Under the pieces are notes generated by a model, which was given only the letters and a program-made list of their open reading frames with translations, was not told the origin of the DNA and made no database searches. A stretch of DNA of 64,000 nucleotides, from the NCBI GenBank assembly GCA_965220835.1, contig OZ244842.1:558001-622000 (forward strand), given 5' to 3'. The position numbers and the translations under genes are program-made. The DNA comes from Azophilus sp965220835. Lineage in GTDB: Bacteria > Pseudomonadota > Gammaproteobacteria > Pseudomonadales > Azotimanducaceae. Positions 8,731 to 17,068 of this stretch are shown in pieces (the stretch's first letter is position 1; each line of letters opens with the position of its first letter).

Positions 8731-9745
8731 TCAGAATCGGTAGTTCACCGAAGCGCTTACCAGCCGTGGTTGCCCCATGGTGCCGATGTTGATGTTCGGG
8801 GGGCCGAAGACTGGATCATGCAGGTTGGGGAACCGTTGAACGTCCGTGTAGTACTCCTCATCGGTGAAGTTCTCCACCTGCACCAGCACCTCCCACTGCT
8901 CGCCCTGCAGCCCTAGTTGGGCGTTGGCCACGGTGTAGGAGGGGTTCTTGACGGTGTCCCAAGCCTGCAGGCCCAGCAGGGAGCCGCTGTGGCTGACCTG
9001 CACGCCGGCCACGAAGCGAATCTCGCTGGCTGCCGGCAGCGGTGCGTTGTACAGGGCCGATAGCATCCAACTGGTGTCATTGGTGTTTGGCACGTCGGTG
9101 CCGGACAGGTCAACGCTGGAATCGTCGAAATCCACCAAGGTGCCGCCGTTCCACTCGGCATCGATGGCTCCGAGCGCCGCCATCAGCGTGAGATGCTCGG
9201 TGACCTTCAGGTTCACCTCGGCCTCGAAGCCGTACTGCTCGGAATCTCCCAAGTTGATGATGCCCTCGATGACCTGGCCCCCGGCCCGCGCTTGGTATTC
9301 AACTTGGCGGTCGGTGTAGTCAATGTAAAACGCAGCGGCGCTGAGGGTAAGCCGGTCTTCGAGCAGCCTTGTCTTCCAGCCGATTTCGAAGCTCGAGGCC
9401 TCCTCGATACCGAAGCCGAACCGGCCGTTTTCGCCTTCGAAGTTCGCCAGGTTGTAGCCGCCGGGTTCATATCCCTTGGCGTAGGTGACATAGATCATTG
9501 ACTCCTGGCTCAGCCATTTGGTGAGTGACCCGCGGGGCAGCACCTCGACATCGTCCTGGCTGCTGCTGATCATGGTGTCGAGGTTGTCGGTGCTGTTCTT
9601 CCACCGGTCCACCCGGAGACCTGATTCCAATTTCCGCGCTTACCATATGCGGTTGACATTGGCGAACTCCGTCAGACGGAACTGGTCCCGGTCGCGAATT
9701 CCAAAGGGCACCGAGGGGACGACCACCCCGTGTTCGGGGTCAGAT
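8731..9745 (-). pseudogene. TonB-dependent receptor, N-terminally truncated with in-frame stop
   Basis: The main open stretch (8731-9630, 299 codons from a TTG) encodes only the C-terminal barrel of a TonB receptor. It ends in the typical aromatic terminus SASVNYRF, with strands such as YEPGGYNLANF and YTVANAQLGLQGEQWEVLV. Directly upstream in the same frame, across a TAA at about 9640-9642, receptor-like sequence continues (PFGIRDRDQF, LTEFANVNRIW) to about 9745. The plug domain and signal peptide are absent. Both the premature stop and the missing 5' part argue for a pseudogene. 9746-10015 shows no other gene. Confidence 0.85.
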
Positions 9746-10015
9746 TCTCCCCATCCAGATGCCGGAGCAGGTCGGTATGCTGGCCGCGCAGCCGAGCGAA
9801 CCAGAGAAGTCGTTGTCGCCGTCCACGCACTTGCATTGACATCAGGCAGACAGGGCGGCAAGGTGCGGGCTGTCGCCTAGCTGCAGACGATGGGCCTCAC
9901 AAGGGAGGTTTGAAGCGGAGGGCAGCTTGGAACAGAGCCCGGAGAGGGGGCATGGCGAAGCGGCTAGCACGCGCACAGCGCCGCAAGTCTGCGGGCGGTT
10001 GCCTTGAGCATCAAC

Positions 10016-11191
10016 ATGACCAACGAACGAATCGATTTGGCCAAGCGCGCGCTGGCACACTGGCAGGGCAGGACCACGGACCAAGCTGACGGCCAGATGC
10101 GTCTTCCGGTTGCTGCCTACTGCGACCCCCAACGCTACGAGCAAGAGGTCGAGCGCATCTTCCGGCAACTGCCCATCGCTGTTGCGCTGTCCATCGAGTT
10201 GCCGGAGCGGGGCAGCTACGTTGCTCAAACCCTGATGGGGATACCCATTTTGATCACCCGTGACGACGATGGCGTGGCGCACGCCTTCCTCAACGTCTGT
10301 CGTCACCGGGGGGCCATCGTCTGCCCGGCCGGAAGCGGCAAGCGCGCCCGCTTTTCCTGCCCCTACCACGCCTGGACCTACGACGGCCGCGGCCAGTTGG
10401 TGGGCGTCACCGGCAGCGCGTCATTCGGCGATTTCGACCGCCAGTCCCGTTCGCTGACCGAGCTGCACTGCGTTGAGCGCTGCGGGCTCATCTGGGCCTG
10501 CCTGACGCCCGGCGTCGCATTTGACATCGATGCTTGGCTGGGTGACTTCGCGGCCCAGCTCGACACGCTAAGCCTTGCTGACTGGGTGCTGTTCGAGCAG
10601 CGTGACTTGGACGGACCGGGCTGGAAGCCAACGCTGGACGGCTACCTTGAGGTCTATCACCACGATTCGGTGCACCGCTCCACGGTGGGGCGGCACACCA
10701 TTGGCAATTTGCTCGTGCACGACCTCTACGGCCCGCACCAGCGCCTGACCTTTGGGCGCCGCAACCTCTCGGAGCTGGCCAACCTGCCGGAGTCCGAGTG
10801 GCAGCCGGACAACTACATCCGCATCATCCACGCGGTGTTCCCGAACCTGTCCGTCTCCGGCATCCTGGGCGGGCATTGCCTGGTCAGCCGCATCTTTCCC
10901 GGCCCGACCCTTTTGACCACAATCACACGCCAGAGCATTCTTTGCGCCCCCGGCGAGCAAACCGAGCAGTGGCGGGAAAGCGCGCGCAACTTCAGCGAGA
11001 TGACCATGCAGGCGGTGCGCGATGAGGACTACGCGGTTGTGCGGACCATTCAGGCGGCACTGCCTGCCGGCGCGAATTCGGATTTCATCATTGGGCGCAA
11101 CGAGCCCGGCATCCAGCACTACCACCGCACGGTCGCCCGCATGATGGACGGCAGCAGCGAGGGGCTAAGGGCCATCAAGGGGGCATCATGA
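10016..11191 (+). CDS. Rieske oxygenase alpha subunit
   Basis: The 391-residue product has a Rieske domain with CRHRG and CPYHAWTYDGRG, the C-x-H / C-x2-H ligands. It has a catalytic domain with YLEVYHHDSVHRS providing iron-binding histidines. It belongs to the same superfamily as the gene at 2203-3558 but is clearly diverged. ATG 10016 (MTNERIDLAK) is preferred over a TTG four codons earlier. The following NTF2-like gene overlaps by four bases and may act as the small beta subunit. No reductase or ferredoxin gene is adjacent. Confidence 0.9.
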   Translation: MTNERIDLAKRALAHWQGRTTDQADGQMRLPVAAYCDPQRYEQEVERIFRQLPIAVALSIELPERGSYVAQTLMGIPILITRDDDGVAHAFLNVCRHRGAIVCPAGSGKRARFSCPYHAWTYDGRGQLVGVTGSASFGDFDRQSRSLTELHCVERCGLIWACLTPGVAFDIDAWLGDFAAQLDTLSLADWVLFEQRDLDGPGWKPTLDGYLEVYHHDSVHRSTVGRHTIGNLLVHDLYGPHQRLTFGRRNLSELANLPESEWQPDNYIRIIHAVFPNLSVSGILGGHCLVSRIFPGPTLLTTITRQSILCAPGEQTEQWRESARNFSEMTMQAVRDEDYAVVRTIQAALPAGANSDFIIGRNEPGIQHYHRTVARMMDGSSEGLRAIKGAS

Positions 11192-11760
11192 CGGACATTC
11201 AGGCGCTGGAGCGTCGGGTCGAACGGCTCGAATCGCGCATCGAAATCGAGGAGTTGGTCACGGCCTACGCCAGGGCTTGCGATGAGCACGACATGCCGTG
11301 GCTGGAATCGCTGTTCACCGAAGACGCCCAGTTTGACTCGCCAAGCGGCGTCATGCGCGCCAACAACCGTGATGAGATCATGGCGATGTTCGTGGAGGCG
11401 TTCAAAATCCGCGGCCCCGGCTACCATTGGACCCACGACCCCTTCATCCGCATCGACAATGAAGACCCCAACCTCGCCAGCGGCACGGTGCTGAGCCACG
11501 CGGAGACCACCCCCAACGGCGTCGTCAGCCTGGCCGCCATGAAGTACAACGACCGCTACCGCCGCCAGGACGGCCGCTGGCGCTTCTCCCGCCGCGAAAT
11601 CCAGTTCCTCTACTACGTGCCAGCTAAGCAGTACCTAGACGGCCTCAGCCGCAAGCAGCGCCTGTTCTACGCCGGCGCCTGGAAAGACGCCGATTACCCG
11701 GAAGCGTTGCCCGCTTGGCAGGACTTCGAGCAGGCCCATCAGCCGGACGGAGCGAGGTAA
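11188..11760 (+). CDS. SnoaL/NTF2-like protein, possible oxygenase partner
   Basis: The 190-residue product has the cone-shaped NTF2 fold signature: IEIEELVTAYARACDEHD, then LFTEDAQFD, and a C-terminal strand WRFSRREIQFLYY. It begins with a short coiled coil (ALERRVERLESR). The ATGA overlap with the Rieske alpha gene implies coupled translation. Small subunits of ring-hydroxylating dioxygenases and SnoaL-type hydratases share this fold, so a beta-subunit-like role is the simplest inference. Confidence 0.8.
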   Translation: MTDIQALERRVERLESRIEIEELVTAYARACDEHDMPWLESLFTEDAQFDSPSGVMRANNRDEIMAMFVEAFKIRGPGYHWTHDPFIRIDNEDPNLASGTVLSHAETTPNGVVSLAAMKYNDRYRRQDGRWRFSRREIQFLYYVPAKQYLDGLSRKQRLFYAGAWKDADYPEALPAWQDFEQAHQPDGAR

Positions 11761-11823
11761 GTGCCTCAGCGCTCGATGCCAACCGCCCTGTTTCCTCACC
11801 AAGATTCAGACCTTATCATCGTC

Positions 11824-11842
11824 ACCTGAGGCGCAGGTTTTT
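11824..11842 (+). terminator. Weak intrinsic terminator candidate
   Basis: ACCTG-AGGCG-CAGGT is followed by TTTT between the two NTF2-like genes. The stem is only five base pairs, so attenuation is more likely than full termination. Confidence 0.3.
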
Positions 11843-11854
11843 CGGGAGGTGGAA

Positions 11855-12373
11855 ATGGAAACAGGACAAGTGCCCAACCTTGCGGAGGTAGCGGACCGCT
11901 TGGCGATTCAGGATGTGCTGGCCCAGCACAGCCGTGGCGTGGACCGGGCTTGCGAGGCGACCTTGAAGTCGGCCTATTGGCCGGATGCGGAAGTGGCCTA
12001 CGGCGGCTTCAACGGCTTGGCGCACCAGTTTTGCGAGATGCTGCCAACCGGAATCAAGCGCTATGCAGCGACGCAGCACAGCATCACCAACACGGCCATC
12101 GACCTGCGCGGCGATGAAGCGCGGGTGGAGACCTACGTGACCGCCTACCACTACTTGGCCGCGGAGGATGGGGACACCGAAATGACCTACATCGGGCGTT
12201 ATCTTGACCGCATGGAGAAGCGCGGTGACGTCTGGAAGATCGCCCACCGGCGGGTGGTGATGGACTGGAACCAGAACGCCCCAGCGTCGGCGATACTGGA
12301 AGGCCCGCCCTTCGATGGCTTGGCCCGCGGCAAGCGGCACCCGGAAGACCCGCTGTACCAGCACTTGGCATGA
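11855..12373 (+). CDS. SnoaL-like NTF2-fold protein
   Basis: This is a 172-residue NTF2-fold protein. VADRLAIQDVLAQHSRGVDR is the usual first helix of the SnoaL_4 group. QHSITNTAIDLRGDEARVET and VWKIAHRRVVMDW supply the curved sheet. ATG 11855 has GGGAGG five bases upstream. Many such proteins accompany Rieske oxygenases, dehydratases or isomerases; the precise role is unknown. The stop overlaps the ATG of a 32-codon open frame. Confidence 0.82.
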   Translation: METGQVPNLAEVADRLAIQDVLAQHSRGVDRACEATLKSAYWPDAEVAYGGFNGLAHQFCEMLPTGIKRYAATQHSITNTAIDLRGDEARVETYVTAYHYLAAEDGDTEMTYIGRYLDRMEKRGDVWKIAHRRVVMDWNQNAPASAILEGPPFDGLARGKRHPEDPLYQHLA

Positions 12374-12468
12374 GCGGGCCGTATGCCGCCGCCGTGAAGG
12401 ACGTGTTGCTCATCACCAAGGGCCACGTGCTGCGGCCCGACTGCTCGCACCGGCTCGTCTTACCGTGA
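12370..12468 (+). CDS. Short ORF duplicating the ThuA gene N-terminus
   Basis: This 32-codon frame starts on the stop of the NTF2-like gene (ATGA). It contains VKDVLLITKGH, almost the same as the first residues of the next gene (VREVLLITKGH). It ends in TGA overlapping that gene's GTG. It could be a relic of a partial tandem duplication that left a coupled leader, or a non-functional remnant. Confidence 0.45.
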   Translation: MSGPYAAAVKDVLLITKGHVLRPDCSHRLVLP

Positions 12469-13235
12469 GGGAGGTGCTGCTGATCACCAAGGGCCACCCC
12501 TTCGAGCGGGAGCCCTTCTTCGCCCTGTTCGACGGCATGGACGGCGTCAACTGGACCCACGTGGAGCAACCTGCGGCCCAGGCGCTGTTCAACGTCAAGC
12601 AGGCGCGGCGCTACGACGCCTATGTGCTCTACGACATGCCGGGCATCCGCTTTCGCCAAGATGGCCCGCCGGAATTCACCGAGCCGGACGAGGACTACAA
12701 GCAGGGCTTCAAGGCGCTGCTTGAGGCCGGCCACGGCTTTGTCTTCCTGCACCACGCCATCGCCGGCTGGCCGGCCTGGGACGAGTACGCCCGCATTATC
12801 GGCGGACGCTTTCTGTACATGCCCGGCAAGTTGCGGGGCAGGCCCTGCCAAGATTCCGGATACCGCCACAAGGTCGCCCACCGCATCAGCGCGGAAGCGG
12901 GCCATCCGGTCACGGCTGGCATTCCCAATGTCTTCACCATGACGGATGAGCTGTACCTCTACGAAGTGTTTGAGGACGAGGTGACGCCCCTCCTGCGCAG
13001 CGACTACGCCTTCGAGCGCGACAACTTCTATTCGGCGGCACGGGTGGTGCGGGACGGCAAGATGTACGACAACGAAGGCTGGCGCCACGACGCCGGTAGC
13101 AACCTAGTGGGCTGGACCAAGGAAGAGGGCCGCAGCCGCATCGTCTATCTGCAGGGCGGCGATGACCCGGAGGCCTACGCCAACCCGCACTATCAGCGCC
13201 TGATCGCCAATGCCATCGGCTGGGTTTCGCCTTGA
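12465..13235 (+). CDS. ThuA-like domain protein
   Basis: This 256-residue protein looks like the ThuA/trehalose-utilisation class I glutamine amidotransferase-like fold. It has a flavodoxin-like start (VREVLLITKGHPFE), AGHGFVFLHHAIAGWPAWDEY, a central HPVTAGIPNVFTMTDELYLYE and the terminal NPHYQRLIANAIGWVS. The His in FLHHA and the TDELY segment are usual for the family. GTG 12465 is taken as the start because earlier in-frame residues are not protein-like and the GTG overlaps the preceding TGA. Substrate unknown, probably carbohydrate-related. Confidence 0.82.
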   Translation: MREVLLITKGHPFEREPFFALFDGMDGVNWTHVEQPAAQALFNVKQARRYDAYVLYDMPGIRFRQDGPPEFTEPDEDYKQGFKALLEAGHGFVFLHHAIAGWPAWDEYARIIGGRFLYMPGKLRGRPCQDSGYRHKVAHRISAEAGHPVTAGIPNVFTMTDELYLYEVFEDEVTPLLRSDYAFERDNFYSAARVVRDGKMYDNEGWRHDAGSNLVGWTKEEGRSRIVYLQGGDDPEAYANPHYQRLIANAIGWVSP

Positions 13236-13321
13236 TGGCGACACCCATGGAAGGTTCCTAGAGTATTGGAGGAAAGCGAATTCCGTCCCAGCTCGCCATA
13301 TGATCGTCTCAAGACCAAGTG

Positions 13322-13786
13322 TCAGGAGTCATCGTAGAGGCGGTTCCTTTCCTCAAAGAGGGCACGCCATTCATCCTCAGTCGGGCCTTTGCTAAAGGTG
13401 CTTTCGCCAGGCTCGATCACAACCCAGTCGTGCTTGCTGGAAGTCCATATGTGGCCCAGCATTTCGCACTCGTTCAAGTTCGTGATGGTGCCTGCTCGCA
13501 CCCCAAGAACGCCTTTGCGCCAGCTATTGGCGAAGAAGACATGAGAGTGGCATTTCGGGCAGAAATAGAAGCGATTTCCTCGTTCATTGGACGATTGATA
13601 GTCACGACTTTCGAGCTTGCCTGTTGTTTCAAGCATGCTCTTGCGAATAGGGAGGTTCAATGCATAGGATGTGCCCAATAGCTTCTGGCACTGACCGCAG
13701 TGGCAGGCGTAGTAGCCAACGCGCCCGAGGTCGATTGAACGGTACGAGATATGGCCGCAACGGCATTGACCCTCAATCGCAGTCAT
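13322..13786 (-). CDS. GFA-domain (Mss4-like zinc) protein
   Basis: This 154-residue protein carries the GFA zinc cysteines: QCRCGHISY, CHCGQCQ and FCPKCHSHVFF. The family is named after a glutathione-dependent formaldehyde-activating enzyme, but most members are uncharacterised. ATG 13786 (MTAIEGQCRCG) is preferred because the residues upstream are not conserved-looking and the ATG overlaps the stop of a small upstream frame. Confidence 0.87.
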   Translation of the reverse strand: MTAIEGQCRCGHISYRSIDLGRVGYYACHCGQCQKLLGTSYALNLPIRKSMLETTGKLESRDYQSSNERGNRFYFCPKCHSHVFFANSWRKGVLGVRAGTITNLNECEMLGHIWTSSKHDWVVIEPGESTFSKGPTEDEWRALFEERNRLYDDS

Positions 13787-13926
13787 AGCCTGGCACGCTC
13801 CACCAAGCTCCCTTTCCCGAACGAACCGATCCACTCACGCGGCTTGCTGCCAACAGGCTCAAGAAACGCATGCATCAGCGTACCATCGTAAGGTGAGTAT
13901 TTCTGATAAACCCGTCCATCTTCCAT
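13783..13926 (-). CDS. Small ORF coupled to GFA gene, or a gene remnant
   Basis: A 47-codon frame (starting MEDGRVYQKYSPYDGT) ends in TGA overlapping the ATG of the GFA gene. The frame stays open further upstream to about 13970 without another ATG, so it may be the end of a degraded gene instead. No family is recognised. Confidence 0.35.
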   Translation of the reverse strand: MEDGRVYQKYSPYDGTLMHAFLEPVGSKPREWIGSFGKGSLVERARL

Positions 13927-14002
13927 CGGAGCATAAGTCCAACAAGCCTCTGCACCGGTACACCTGATTGATGAACTTGATCATGTTCGGCAGAATAGCA
14001 CG

Positions 14003-15112
14003 GTGCAATCCACTGCAGGATTAGCGGCGAGGCCGTTTCAGAAGTTGACCGCTTGCGACATCGCTATCGTCGGCGCCGGATTTGCTGGACTGGCCTGCGC
14101 GCACGGGGCTGCCCGAGCTGGCCTCAAGGTTGTGGTGCTGGAGAGGAAGACCCGTATGGAGTCGCCCATTCACACCACCGGCATTCTGGTCAAGGAGGCG
14201 CAGGAGGAATGGGCGGCCCCGGCGCACTTGGTGCGGGAAATTTCCAGAGTGCGCGTGTATGCACCGAGCCTGCGCTCTGCGGCTTTGGCGCGTTCGGGTT
14301 ACTTCTTCCTCGCCACCGATACCGGCGGGCTGTTGCAGTGGCTGGTGGAGGAAACGCGCAATGCCGGCGCTGATGTCCGGCTGGGCAAGCCGTTTGAAGG
14401 CGCGGTGCGCCATGGGCGCCGCTGGATCATCGAAACGGCCGGCGTGGAATGCCGCTATCTCGTGGGCGCCGACGGCGCCCGTTCGCCTGTGGCTAGGTCG
14501 CTGGGGCTCGCCCGAAATAGCCGCTTCCTCAAGGGTGTGGAATACGCCTTCGAACCCGGCGCCAGCGAGGACCTCAGCCTGCACTGCTTCGTTGATTACA
14601 GGCGCGCGCCGGGCTACATCGGCTGGGTGCTGCCGGGTGTGGGCGTAACGCAGGTGGGTATGGCGCACCACTCCTCACATACCGCCGATTTTGCGGGATT
14701 CATCGAGAGCATCGATCCGCTGTTCGGGCTTTCCAATAGAGCAATCCTGGAAAAGCGCGGCGGGGTCATCCCGATCGGCGGGCTTCTCGACGGGTTCTTC
14801 CGCGAGGGCGCGATGCTGATCGGCGATGCGGCCGGAATGGTGTCACCGCTAACGGCGGGTGGCATTCACCGCGCTTATCGATACGGCCGGCTGGCAGGCG
14901 CGGCTATCGTCGCCCACTTGCGCGACAGCGGTCCCGACCCGGGGACGGTATTGCAGAAGCTCTACCCGCGCCGCGCATGGCAGCATGCCGCGCGCTGGGC
15001 ATTTGATCATCTTCCCGCCGGTGCGATAGTCGAATCGCTGGTGCGCGCGACGCCCGTGTTCAGAGCTCTGGCGGGCAAGATATTCTTTGATCGGATGAAC
15101 TGGCGCGAATGA
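14003..15112 (+). CDS. FAD-dependent oxidoreductase, geranylgeranyl reductase-like
   Basis: The 369-residue product opens with a dinucleotide-binding motif DIAIVGAGFAGLACAHG and ends its first unit in VVVLERK. YLVGADGARSPVAR is the DG motif. AMLIGDAAGMVSPLTAGGIH is the GD motif of the p-hydroxybenzoate hydroxylase/geranylgeranyl reductase superfamily. It probably reduces double bonds of an isoprenoid or hydroxylates a substrate. The start is GTG. The 3' end overlaps a convergent small frame by about 50 bases. Confidence 0.85.
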   Translation: MQSTAGLAARPFQKLTACDIAIVGAGFAGLACAHGAARAGLKVVVLERKTRMESPIHTTGILVKEAQEEWAAPAHLVREISRVRVYAPSLRSAALARSGYFFLATDTGGLLQWLVEETRNAGADVRLGKPFEGAVRHGRRWIIETAGVECRYLVGADGARSPVARSLGLARNSRFLKGVEYAFEPGASEDLSLHCFVDYRRAPGYIGWVLPGVGVTQVGMAHHSSHTADFAGFIESIDPLFGLSNRAILEKRGGVIPIGGLLDGFFREGAMLIGDAAGMVSPLTAGGIHRAYRYGRLAGAAIVAHLRDSGPDPGTVLQKLYPRRAWQHAARWAFDHLPAGAIVESLVRATPVFRALAGKIFFDRMNWRE

Positions 15113-15365
15113 GCGCCCCGGGGAGAGCTTCAGACAAACGTCTGACGCCCAGAAGCACACCGGCGCGGCGGAATCGCTCCAGCTGTTCCTTCCCCTGACT
15201 GAACAATGCCGAGCGCGAGTCCGGCGGCGCCTGCTGCAGCATGTTTTTCAGCAAGGCGCGACCCGCACGCTCGCTCTTGTTGTCGAGAATCAGCGCCAGG
15301 AGTCCCGCGCTGAGCACACTCAGTTCCTCGGTCAGAACCCGGTCGGGGCGGTTTTGCCCCAGCAA
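15060..15365 (-). CDS. Hypothetical small helical protein
   Basis: This is a 101-codon frame from TTG with an amphipathic, helix-like composition (VLSAGLLALILDNKSERAGR and LLKNMLQQAPPDSR). I do not recognise a family. It overlaps the FAD oxidoreductase end and lies on the P450 strand. It could be real or a remnant of a longer gene. Confidence 0.35.
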   Translation of the reverse strand: MLGQNRPDRVLTEELSVLSAGLLALILDNKSERAGRALLKNMLQQAPPDSRSALFSQGKEQLERFRRAGVLLGVRRLSEALPGALIRASSSDQRISCPPEL

Positions 15366-15432
15366 TTTTCATTTTGTCGGAGCGAGGGCATATCGAACGG
15401 CAGGTTCCCGCCCTCGCATTCGGCCCCTGAAC

Positions 15433-16740
15433 CTAACGCGCAGAGCGGCGATCGGTTCTCGCCGTGAACTCGATGTGCAGTTCGTTCAGCGCCCGCAGCC
15501 CGTAATTCGGATAGTGCCTCAAGTTGTTGGCTCCCGGCGTCAGGCGGAAGTCCTCAACGTTGTCGATGAAGGCCTTGAAGCCCCAGTAGAGCTCCCGGCG
15601 GGCCAAGGGCGCGCCCAGGCAGTAGTGGGTGCCGGAGCTGTAGCCCAAGTGCGATGCGGCGTTGCGCCGCTCAAGCTCAACCTCGTCGGGACGTTCGAAT
15701 TGCGCCGGGTCCCGGTTGCCGGCGGCGAACCGGGCATCGATCACCGCGCCCTTGGGAATGGTGACGCCGTGCAGGGTGATGTCGGTCTTGGCGGTGCGGG
15801 TGAGGCCCTGCACGGGGCTTTCCAAGCGCACCACCTCCTCGCAAAAGGTGCGCAAGTGCTGGTCGGGGTCGGCCTTCAGCTGCGCCCAAACGCCCGGGTT
15901 CCTGGCCAGCAGCATGATGCCGGCGGACAGGGCGTTAGTGGTGGTTTCGGAACCGCCCACGAAGGTGTCTTGCATCATCTCCGCGTGCAGTTCGTTGTCG
16001 GTCAGGGTCCGGCCCCAGCCCGGCACCGGCGTGTTGACCAGATCGGAGAGCAGGGTGCCGTCCGGCTCCCGGCGCAGGCGCTCGAAAATGGGCTGGAAGT
16101 AGTGCTGGGCCTGAATTTCCATTTCCGTGGCCCAGATCACTTCCTCTTCGCTGAGGTCAAACCCCGTGCCCCGGAACCAGGCGTCGGTCCACGCCTTGAT
16201 CTGCCAGATGTCGGCTTCCTTGGCGCCCATCTGGCGGCAGATGATGATCAGCGGCAGCGGCACGGCGAACTGCTTGACGAAGTTGCAACGGCCGTCGTCA
16301 ATGAAGGCGTCGATCAGCTCATAGGCCAAGGTCTCGACCTCGCCGTCCAGCGCCTTGATGCGTTTGGGGCGAAAGGCCGCATCGAAGATGGAACGCATCT
16401 GCTTGTGTTCCGGGTCGTCCCGGGCGGCCAGCGACTCACCGGGCACCCAGCCTTTCTCCAAAAACAGTTCGTAGGCCTTGCGGGCATTGCCAGTGAGCTT
16501 GGCGTGATCGTTGCTCGGCCGGTGATTGCTGAAGCGCTCGGTGTCCAGGCACACCATGCGCAAGTCTTCGTAACGGGTGATGACCCAGATGCCGGTGCGC
16601 GGGTCCTGGAACACCGGCGCCTGTTCGCGCAGCAGGCTGTAGGTGGGATAGGGACACTCAAGTACCTCGGCATCCGCCAGCGTGACCTCGTCGAGGCTGG
16701 CGGGACACACGGGATTGTCCATGCGGTTGATGGCGCTCAA
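15433..16740 (-). CDS. Cytochrome P450
   Basis: This is a 435-residue soluble bacterial P450. The I-helix has VGGSETTTNALSAG, the K-helix ExxR is in FCEEVVRLESP, and the haem loop is SSGTHYCLGAPLARRE with the ligand cysteine. It would monooxygenate a hydrophobic substrate using a separate ferredoxin and reductase, none of which is adjacent. The start could be TTG 16740 or ATG 16722; neither has a strong ribosome binding site. Neighbouring oxygenases suggest a shared catabolic theme. Confidence 0.95.
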   Translation of the reverse strand: MSAINRMDNPVCPASLDEVTLADAEVLECPYPTYSLLREQAPVFQDPRTGIWVITRYEDLRMVCLDTERFSNHRPSNDHAKLTGNARKAYELFLEKGWVPGESLAARDDPEHKQMRSIFDAAFRPKRIKALDGEVETLAYELIDAFIDDGRCNFVKQFAVPLPLIIICRQMGAKEADIWQIKAWTDAWFRGTGFDLSEEEVIWATEMEIQAQHYFQPIFERLRREPDGTLLSDLVNTPVPGWGRTLTDNELHAEMMQDTFVGGSETTTNALSAGIMLLARNPGVWAQLKADPDQHLRTFCEEVVRLESPVQGLTRTAKTDITLHGVTIPKGAVIDARFAAGNRDPAQFERPDEVELERRNAASHLGYSSGTHYCLGAPLARRELYWGFKAFIDNVEDFRLTPGANNLRHYPNYGLRALNELHIEFTARTDRRSAR

Positions 16741-17068
16741 GGCGGGTTGTGGCTCGGGCTTGTTGATGGGGCCGATTGTAAGCGCCTCGCACTGCTGGCG
16801 TCATGTTTGTGAGGAACACGGTAGTCCTTGCAATGCAGTTGCCCTTCGCGCAGCGCTAGCTGGCCCCAAAGCGGCGCTTCGCGCCCTTCCAAGGGCGGGA
16901 CGCTTTCGCTCCGCGGCGAGGGCATCTTGCCCTTGAATGGGCTGGTGGAACGCACTCTTCAATTGGCGATTGGGATTTGTTCCATGAAAGGTAAGATGCG
17001 GTCTCAATCATTGAAATTCTCGGCCGTTGCCCAATGGTGTCGGCGAGCAGATCCCAAGAGAGGTCATA
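16741..17068. other. Intergenic gap with small palindromes
   Basis: No gene is recognisable in these 328 bases. Two small palindromes are visible: GCCCTTCCAAGGGC at 16883-16896 and AGGGCATCTTGCCCT at 16919-16933. The latter is also found at 1087-1105. The gap separates the divergent P450 and symporter genes, so promoters for both should lie here. Confidence 0.5.

Noticed and set aside
15241..16812. A 523-codon plus-strand open frame opposite the P450
   Set aside because: It is the antisense of a gene with clear P450 motifs; GC-rich third positions keep the opposite strand open.
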